Origin: Diphasiastrum complanatum
Lineage: Eukaryota > Streptophyta > Lycopodiopsida > Lycopodiales > Lycopodiaceae
NCBI GenBank assembly: GCA_029204225.1
Contig: CM055114.1
Location: 11,035,634-11,099,633, forward strand
Length of the DNA stretch: 64,000 bases
Direction: 5' to 3'
The notes below the pieces were generated by a model. That model was not told the DNA's origin and ran no database searches. It saw only the letters and a list, made by a program, of their open reading frames with translations. The position numbers and the translations under genes are program-made. Of this stretch, positions 56,872 through 64,000 are shown piece after piece. Position 1 is the stretch's first letter, and each line of letters opens with the position of its first letter.

Positions 56872-57982
56872 ATGGCCAGGACCAAATCCACTGCCCGTGC
56901 CATCACCACTGTACAGCCATCCCATTCTCGTGTCCCCCCTAGTACTGGCCGTAGGCATGGCAGGAAGTAGGTCTGGTTGAGGGAGATCAGAAAACTCTAG
57001 AGATCAACTGAATTGCTGATGCCTAGAGCTCCTTTCAGTCGATCTGTATGGAATGTCACTCTGTCACTTGGGCTGAATGTTTGTTTTGCCGTGACAGCCA
57101 TGCAGGCCTTGTAGGGTGCTGCAGAAGATTTTTTGTCCCAGTTTTTTGAGGTTACTTGTCTTTTGGCAGTGCATGGTAAGCGTGTCACCATCATGCCAAA
57201 GGATTTCGTCATTCTCAAAAGGCTTCGGGACAGATATTTTGGTCTGCATGTTGATAATGCCAGCACCTCCAGAGACCTACCTATGGATAGAACCGACGTG
57301 CCTACTACCTCTAGGAGGAAGAGAAAGCAGGCTGTCCCAAAGAAGGCCGGATCTCAGAGGCCAGTTGCTTCCCTTCCTCCTAGACGTATCCCGGCCAAGA
57401 GACCCCGTGTTTTTTTGAGCTCTGAGTCAGATGCTGGAGAATCTGACTCAGATCGAGAATATTCTCCTAGTCCTCCTCCTGTTATTCGTCCAGCTCATCA
57501 GTAGGTTTCATCACCAAAAGTGTTTATTATCCAAGAGGAGCTAGACAAACGAACAGAGAAATCTGTAAATATTGTTTCCACTTCTCTTTCTACTTCTGTA
57601 CATAATCTTTTTGTGAGAATTCCATACGATCCAGCCCAGGTTTTTTTTTATTTTGACCATTATAATCAATACGAGGCCTACCTAGCTAACAAAATTGATC
57701 TTCTCGGCAACTTTTTTGATTTTTTTTCTTCCAGATACAGGTAGAAGCCTTAGATTAGATCCCAAATTTTGTGCCGAGCTAAAAGATAAGAACTCAGAAA
57801 TTTCAAATGCAATAGTAGAGGCTCTCTTTGATGCTAGATTGCTTAGATCTTGGATTGAGGTTAGGCAAGGAAAGAAACCCACTACACTGAAACTCGCTCA
57901 GAAATTTGGTGATGAGATTCTCTATATTGTCAATAGAGAGAGGTTCCAACCAATAATACTAATCACTGGCATCGTCGCATAG
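56872..57982 (+). pseudogene. Histone H3-like fusion ORF, copy 3
   Basis: From ATG 56872 the frame starts MARTKSTARAITT, a clear H3 tail with K4 kept, then a Ser/Pro/Arg stretch. The H3 fold follows: [56 protein letters not shown] (about residues 35-122). KDF instead of KDIQ and AED instead of AEA are CENH3-like; the loop 1 region is highly diverged. A Lys/Arg-rich linker (SRRKRKQ, PPRRIPAKRPR) and an acidic Ser/Asp stretch follow. After TAG 57502 the frame continues (YFDHYNQYEAYLANKIDLL), shifts at a T run near 57725, and goes on to LKDKNSEISNAIVEALFDARLL, matching the copy 2 C-terminal domain. TAG at 56968, 56998 and 57112 interrupt the histone part; the latter two fall where H3 has Gln. 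It ends in sequence like a gypsy LTR end near 57850, so no protease exons remain. Confidence 0.8.
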
Positions 57983-58590
57983 AGAACCACTAAACAACAG
58001 GATCTGTTGGCCCTCATCAGTTATCATGTTAACGTAACAGGATCTGTAAAAGCCATTGACCTTCTTAGGGTCTTCTTGCACAATAGCCCATAATTGTAGC
58101 GTAGACTGTGTTAACGATTCTGGTTTTGTAACAATAGGCAATACGTTAATGGCTTGAGCCCCTTGTCTAACATTAGGAGGATCAGCCATTTGGAAACTTT
58201 TAGAACTAATAGAAAAAAATACTCAGAACGATGTTTAAAAGAAATGTTAGATAGATCTCCTGATGAGTGTACAGAAAGGCTATCAGATTTAGAATCAGGG
58301 GTTTGAGATAGTTCGTCAGAATCCTGCTTAGACACCTGTTTAGAATCTTTATCATAAATCTCTTCGGTGTCTTATGTAAACTGCTTGTCAAGATCTTGTT
58401 TATCTGGGAGATCTGACTTAACAATGTCAACTTGACTATGATCAACAAGAGAAGTTACCTCTAAGGGTAAACTCCATGTAGAAGATTCGCTAAACTGAGG
58501 ATTCGTTACTTGTCGTATTGACTCTAAGTAAGTATTAGATCCAACAATATAGTCGAATTGAACCTAGGCTACCAGCTTGGCTCCTTGTAA
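57962..58590 (-). pseudogene. Unrecognised minus-strand coding remnant
   Basis: On the minus strand, from about 58590, a Ser/Asp-rich stretch (ESSTWSLPLEVTSLVDHSQ, SDSLSVHSSGDLSNISF) is followed in another frame by MADPPNVRQGAQAINVLPIVTKPES and DEGQQILLF, ending at a stop near 57962. Composition suggests a real but broken protein. I cannot name the family. Confidence 0.35.
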
Positions 58591-59678
58591 GATCTCTGTG
58601 TCTAAAAATGGGTGTTAATACTGTTCTTAACTCCTCAAAATGCCTTGATGGTTTATCTGTCGGATCAGGCTGATCAGACATCGACACAGTCTACCATTAG
58701 AAGAGCAATTAAACTGGATTGTAACTCAAATCGGAAGGATAAATGCAAATTCTTTGCACTAACAAGACTTCAGAAGGACACAATAGAGCATCCTCTCGGT
58801 AGATGCACCAATGCTGGAAATAAACTGAACTTTGTTTAAGTGCTAGTGATCAACCAAACCACAACCAAAACGATAAAAGTTCAGCTCAGAGTCCACAGAG
58901 AATCAAGATGTCCAATTCTGGAACATCACAAGTGATCCATTCTGACAGTGAATAGCAAAGCAGTTCTAATGACTACCAAAATTCCATCTATCAAAAACCG
59001 GTGTCAGAATTGATTGCACTGTTTCCACACTATCAAAATTGTAGTCATCATTAGAAATAAGTTTTTTGATGTTAGACAGGATCATCATACATTATGAATC
59101 CACATAATTATGTCACCAGTCCTGTTACAGATCTAATCATGCACATGCAGGGAAGAGATGGGGTAATCAGAGCTGTTAATCAACACAATAGAAAACAACA
59201 AAGTGGCACCAGAGGCACCTATGAGACAACGCAAAAGCAAAATTTCCTTCATTGAATTATCAATGAAGAGTTAAGATACATAAAATAACAGATCCTCACT
59301 CTCTTTCTCTCACTCCCTATCTCTTTGATACTAGATATATAAAAAGAAGGCTCAGGCGCCTATATAGACATCCCTCTCACAGGAGGGACAAAAGATATGA
59401 AATGCTATCAGTTACAGAATGGTTATGAAACTGCACTATTATGTGGTGTTCACCGGTTCACATCATGAACTTAAGGACATCGTCCGATAAGGGCCGATAC
59501 CCCAAAAAGAGTTTCTCAACTTAAGGTTATTCTCTTACTGGTGGGGTGACCAAGCTTGGTCACTCATTTTCAGAAGGGCATTCTCATTTGTGAGCTTCAA
59601 TAACTCATAGGCGTTGTGGTGGCATTTCAGTCTCTCGTCCTCCAGACGTCTGGTAAGCTCCTCGATCGAAGTCATATG
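58591..59678. other. Unassigned interval
   Basis: No coding family. Near 59290-59350 there is a CTCTCT-rich stretch and a TATATAAAAAG box, which could be part of an unrelated LTR. No second copy is seen. Confidence 0.4.
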
Positions 59679-60332
59679 TGTGAAGGATTTCAGATCATTC
59701 AAGATCCAATCCAAGTCCCAAATCTTTGGTTACAATAAGGAGCAAACCAACAATCCTGCCAATGTAGAAAAATCAGCATCTACATACAAAATGAGATGCA
59801 AACTCTAAGAGATATTGATCAAACATGAACCAAAACATAAAATATGTTTGTTGTTCGTACAATTACAGTACCCTACTGTATTTCACACGTGTGGAACCGA
59901 AAATAGCAATAAATGATCATTCTACACATAGAATTGCAAGATAACACCAAGATAGTGCACCAATGAGTTGTAAAACCCAAAGAGAACCATGTATAATGAT
60001 GAAATGAGAGATAGAAGAGAGAATATGTGTCTCTCCATGAGTTACATCCTTTTATAGAGTTTCCAAATCCTATTTGGCCAATTGGCTTTCTCTCCAAAAT
60101 GTAAACCCTACTATTTTTGGGTCTAGATTCAATGTACCCAAAGTTCAAATTTGAATCTCTCTCAAACTCGACTACCAACTTTTCCCACACTTTCCAGAAG
60201 TGTTTATTGAATGTATTTTAAACTAATATAACTTCAAAAGTTTATCTCTAAGTCTAAAATGAGTTTTGGCCTCTTATTGACAATTTACCAAAATGTGACT
60301 AAACTAGACTAAACTAGTTGAAATCTCTCACA
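59679..60332 (-). repeat. 3' LTR of the right-edge copia-type element
   Basis: The left end TGTGAAGGATTTCA matches, at 13 of 14 bases, the sequence TGTGAAGAATTTCA at 63987 that abuts the primer site. The right end is TCTCTCACA, which reads TGTGAGAGA on the minus strand, directly beside a polypurine tract (CTCCCTCTTC at 60333-60342, GAAGAGGGAG on the minus strand). Length 654 bp. The matching 5' LTR continues past the end of the window. Confidence 0.75.
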
Positions 60333-60509
60333 CTCCCTCTTCAACTAGTTTTGGCATAGTTTTGACAATAGAACTTTGATCCAACTTTAGAATGATTTCC
60401 ATCCTAAGTATAGATCTTCTTTCTAAGGTTCTAAAGTATCTATCATAATCGATATAGAGAATAGTGTCCAAATTGGATGCTTCACTATTTCTTACATCAA
60501 TTTTACACA

Positions 60510-62240
60510 TCAAGATATAACTAGAACATGAAGAACTAAATAGAATGTGAATGAAATGATCCTCCATGTTTCAAACTTTGTACTCTCTGGAAAATTACAG
60601 CAACCAAACAATAAATGTGAGTGATGACCATTTGCTTGCTTGTCTCCTCCAACTTTGTCGTTTCTTGATATGTCTCCACCATAAAACTCCATGAATGAGC
60701 CTCCATCTCCATCTTGCCACAAGAAACCATCAAACCTTGGAAATCCATGAGTAGGTGAGTACATTAATGATGCAAATCCAGCACCACATGACTCCATAAA
60801 CCAAGTAGGTTGCACTAGTCCATCTTCAAGATCTACTTGACACAAGAAAATGACCATGAATTCACCAAAAATTGACAATCTCCAAGTATTGGCACCAAGT
60901 AGTTCAACACTTGAGAGCTTAGCCATGGATGAGTGACATAATGAACCTCCAATAACTTCATTTCCATCAGCAAAACCAGCCAAGAATGCTAGTACAACTC
61001 CAACAATAAGATATTGCAAGACAATGTAGCTAGTTTGTCCATATCTTGACAATTTGCACACATCCACATGAAATAGCTCAAACATGAGATAGAACAAGTA
61101 AAGTAAACTTGAACAACACTTCCTTGCTGCTCCTTTGACCTTACTTGAGTCCTCAATAAGTTGCAAAAATAGATCCATAACATCTTTGCCAAAAAACCTT
61201 CCTTTGATGCTCTTGACTAGCTCCAAATTGCCACCTTTCCTTTTGTGTTGTTGAAGCCCTTTGAGACTAACCTCTTGATCTTCCTCTTGACCATCAAAGT
61301 CATTGAACAAACTTTGTTTTTCAGATCCGTTACTTGATTTTCCAGTATAAAAACCATGAGAACCAATATCTACTTGCATAGCATCATCTACACAAGAAAA
61401 TTCTCCAAAACATGTGAGTAAAGCAAAGTGAGTCCCTTCCACTTGCTTACCTTTCTCTTGATCATCAAAGATATCAAAGATATGAATATCTTCAGATCTG
61501 AACCTCTAGAAATACTCCCTCTCAAACATATGATTGATATCCAACAAGAACTCATCAATGCTTGATCTCGAATTTTCACAAAGGTTAGTGAAAACAATGT
61601 CACCAATGTCACCATCATAAATCAAAAGATAGATTCCAAACTTTCCATCCAACATCAAGTAAAGTAGGTGAAGATGAGTATCAAACCTAATAAATCCAGC
61701 CCTCTTGATTCCATAACAAACCTCAATAATCTCACCAATGAGATCTCCCTTGTCTTGAAGAAATTGCCTCTCGATTTGCTCCATGTAGTCTTCTCCAACC
61801 AACCTTTTGTGATCTCGATCATGAGTGATTAATTCACAATCATAGAATCCTTTGAGTTGATGAAGAGATGTGAGATCCATGCCTTGGATCTTCCCAAGAA
61901 CCAATCTTCCATTGCTCTTTCCTTCATAAGACTCCCTCTTAATGATTGCATCATAAGAAGTAGAAACCTCAAAAACATTAGAAACCACGAAAAAAATGAT
62001 TAGTACCTTCAACATAAGGATGATTGAAGTACTTTCTTTCTTCAAACAAGAACTTCTATTCAATGTTTTAGGTAATGGATCATAGGATAATGTAAATCTC
62101 CTTTTCCATTCCATCCTTTTTGTTAGCCATAACAAAATCATCAAGCTTGAAAAGTCTACCTTGTCTATTGCCCCTAGCAACCAAGATTTCTTCCTTTCTA
62201 ATGAAACAAGCATCACCACCAAACTTTACCATGTATCCTT
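60510..62240 (-). mobile_element. Unknown long ORFs in place of copia integrase and RT
   Basis: Two minus-strand open frames, 62222-61506 (238 codons) and 61442-60510 (310 codons), fill the space between the protease and the 3' LTR. They show none of the GAG-pre-integrase, integrase, RT or RNase H motifs found in the other elements here. Landmarks are YDCELITHDRDHKRLVGEDYMEQIE, YLLIYDGDIGDIVF and SSIDEFLLDINHMFE in the first, and ELVKSIKGRFFGKDVMDLFLQLIED plus hydrophobic helices (LLYLFYLMFELF, YLIVGVVLAFLAGF) in the second. The hydrophobic runs could be membrane segments. The two may be one gene split by a stop near 61505. The family is unknown; it may be captured host sequence. Confidence 0.5.
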
Positions 62241-63384
62241 TCTCTATCATTTGACCAACACTTATCAAATTCTTTGAAAGTGAAGGAATGTAAAGAACAC
62301 CATCAAGTCTTGATTTCCTATTAGTAGAGAGACAAATAGGAATTGAACCAATACCTTCAATCACACACTCACCACCATTGGCCATGTGAATTGCTTTCTT
62401 GGCTCCATCATAAGTGACCAAAGAAGTAAAGAACTCCTTGTGACTAGTCATGTGTGAGCTAGCTCCACTATCAATCCACCATCAATCTTTGTCACCTTCA
62501 CTTGATATTGGACTTGATGAACACATCAAAAGAGAATCACCACCACCTAGACCCTCATCATTAGTAGTAAAGTTGATTTGCTTGCTACCTTCATCTCTTT
62601 GCTTCTTCAAACATTCATTTGTAAAATGCCCTTTGATTCCACAATAAAAGCATTTCAACTTAGACTTATCTTTCTTTTTGCCAAAAGAAGAAGTCTCACC
62701 TTGACCTTGCCCTTTAGATTACTTGCCTTTGCCTTTGCCCTTGAACTTGCCTTTGATGTACATAGCATCCTCTTCATAATGAGATGTCGATGTAGATCCA
62801 CCTCCTCTTGACTGAAGCCTATAATCCTCATTCACCAAGATCTCTTGCAAATCCACAATACTTGGCAAAGTCTTTTGAATAGTAGAACTTTGAACAAGAT
62901 TATCATGATCATCCAACAAGCCATTAAGTATAACTTGAACAAGCTCTACCTCCTTAATGCTTTCATCAATACATGCTAACTCATCATTGAATGTCTTAAC
63001 CCTCAAAACAAAAGCATGAGTACTCTCTTCCTTCTTTTAAAAACTTTGAAAGATTTTCCTCCTAAGAGTAAGCACTCTTGATGTAGACTTGGATTCATAA
63101 AGCTTCTTCAAGGCTTCCCAAGCCTCCAAAGATGATGTGCACTTACCAACTTCCCTGAGAAGTTCATTGGTAACATTCATCTTAATCATGTGTAGAGCTT
63201 TCTTTGCTCTCTTGTCATACCTAATTTGATCTTGAGGTGCTTGAGGCCTCTCCTCCACACCTGCAACAATCTCCATCAACTCATTCATCTCCAATAAGGA
63301 ATCCATCCTCACCTTCCAAGTAGAATAGTTGATTGAGGTAAGCCTATCATTGCTCTCCAGCATAAATCCACCACTTGTAGCCAT
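62080..63384 (-). pseudogene. Ty1/copia gag and protease of the right-edge element
   Basis: Minus strand from ATG 63384. Gag N-terminus NYSTWKVRMDSLLEMNELME, UBN2-type block (KKALHMIKMNVTNELLREV, LEAWEALKKLYES), zinc knuckle CFYCGIKGHFTNEC near 62650. The protease region has WWIDSGASSHM near 62470, with the active site DSGA intact, and the LDGVLYIPSLSKNLISVGQMIEKGY segment ending near 62080. Stops lie near 63040, 62720 and 62480; otherwise it is well kept. Integrase does not follow. Confidence 0.85.
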
Positions 63385-63974
63385 GTTGAAGTGACCTGAT
63401 CTTCTCTTTCAACCTGTTCCAATGCACAAAGCACTCTCTTGAATGTCAACAAATGAACTCAAGAAGAAATCACAAAGATATGGAACCTCTCAAATCTCTT
63501 CTAGCACTTCTAACTAGAAAATCAACACATAGAATAGTGAAATCTTGATCAACCTATGATCTATCCTCAATATGATGATTCTTGCCACTTCCTAAGATTG
63601 AAACACACTCAAATGAAGTTCAGTAACCTCACAAACTAGATATCCAATCAAAATTAGGGTTTTGACAAAATCACAAAAAATTGAATATCTCAAATTCTAC
63701 ATGCAATTTCTAGAAACTTGGTATATCTTCTTGTAGACTCCAATGAGACCTTCCTAATGCACCAAAAATCATCTAATTCCAGTAAGCCAAGTGTGAGATC
63801 GGAATTGATCAAGTATATAACCCTATATTGAGTTTTGACCTAAAAAAGATCAATTCTACACATGCAAAAATGCTGATTTTTTAGTAGAGATCAATCTAGC
63901 ATGCTCTAGCATTGGTAACTCCTCCAATATCCTTGCTAAAGATGGCTGATCCTTTCATAACCTGAAACACAATA
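63385..63974 (-). other. Untranslated leader of the right-edge element
   Basis: Lies between gag and the primer site, with no ORF. Some phrases resemble the leader of family A at 15741-16323, for example AACTCAATTT/ACTCAATATAGG-type runs. Confidence 0.55.
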
Positions 63975-63986
63975 GCTCTGATACCA
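63975..63986 (-). promoter_or_regulatory. Primer binding site of the right-edge element
   Basis: GCTCTGATACCA on the plus strand, TGGTATCAGAGC on the minus strand. It abuts the LTR end TGTGAAGAATTTCA at 63987, the last 14 bases of the window. Confidence 0.85.
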
Positions 63987-64000
63987 TGTGAAGAATTTCA

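Noticed and set aside
57962-58590. Minus-strand frames as an integrated plant pararetrovirus
   Set aside because: No diagnostic coat, movement or RT motif is visible, so the idea has no support from the sequence.

Overview
The window looks like nuclear DNA of a land plant with a large, repeat-rich genome. It is AT-rich, long (GA)n tracts are common, and most recognisable coding sequence belongs to decayed retrotransposons of the Ty1/copia and Ty3/gypsy types plus one Helitron. Introns have GT..AG borders. There are no bacterial-style operons, and I found no tRNA, rRNA or CRISPR array. I cannot name the species; a fern, lycophyte or gymnosperm would fit the density of repeats. Almost nothing here is an intact gene, so most coding entries are given as pseudogenes or element fragments. 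Layout, left to right: a truncated histone-H3-like copy (1.05-1.36 kb); an inverted copia LTR with gag start (1.4-2.3 kb); dispersed repeats and a 79-bp tandem array (2.3-3.3 kb); scrambled copia pieces in both orientations (3.4-4.3 kb); a large inverted repeat (4.3-5.2 kb); a copia gag with primer site (7.8-8.2 kb); gypsy pol on the minus strand with an inverted extra RT piece (8.2-10.3 kb); a broken copy of an unrecognised gene with 37-residue repeats (10.45-11.6 kb); a segmental duplication carrying GA tracts and a chimeric copia (12.0-15.9 kb); the 3' half of another copia (17.3-19.5 kb); an H3-like cassette with a divergent partner gene and Ulp1-type protease exons (22.0-24.9 kb); an unrecognised spliced minus-strand gene (24.9-26.0 kb); copia and a gypsy LTR (26.4-28.2 kb); the better copy of the 37-residue-repeat gene (30.3-32.3 kb); nested LTR, TRIM and MITE insertions (32.3-35.2 kb); gypsy integrase/RNase H (36.5-38.2 kb); the second copy of the segmental duplication (38.4-43.8 kb); a Helitron Rep remnant (44.9-46.5 kb); two copia elements on the plus strand (47.1-52.3 kb); a spliced transposon-like gene (53.0-54.2 kb); a second H3-like cassette with its divergent partner (54.5-58.0 kb); and a copia-type element at the right edge that keeps gag and protease but has unknown ORFs where integrase and RT should be (59.7 kb to the end). 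The most unusual content is the H3-like cassette. An H3-fold ORF, with ARTK-like tail residues and some CENH3-like features, runs on into a basic linker and a conserved C-terminal region. In the best copy that region is followed by spliced exons carrying a Ulp1/C48-like cysteine motif. Two of the three copies keep a divergently transcribed partner ORF across a bidirectional region with TATA boxes and a repeated leader motif. Most of the premature stops in these ORFs fall where H3 has glutamine or arginine, as expected if CAG and CGA codons decayed by C-to-T change. Paired copies of several blocks (0.75-1.36 with 23.0-23.6 kb; 10.4-11.7 with 30.7-32.3 kb; 12.0-15.9 with 38.4-43.8 kb) lie in the same order and orientation, which suggests an old large tandem duplication later expanded by insertions.
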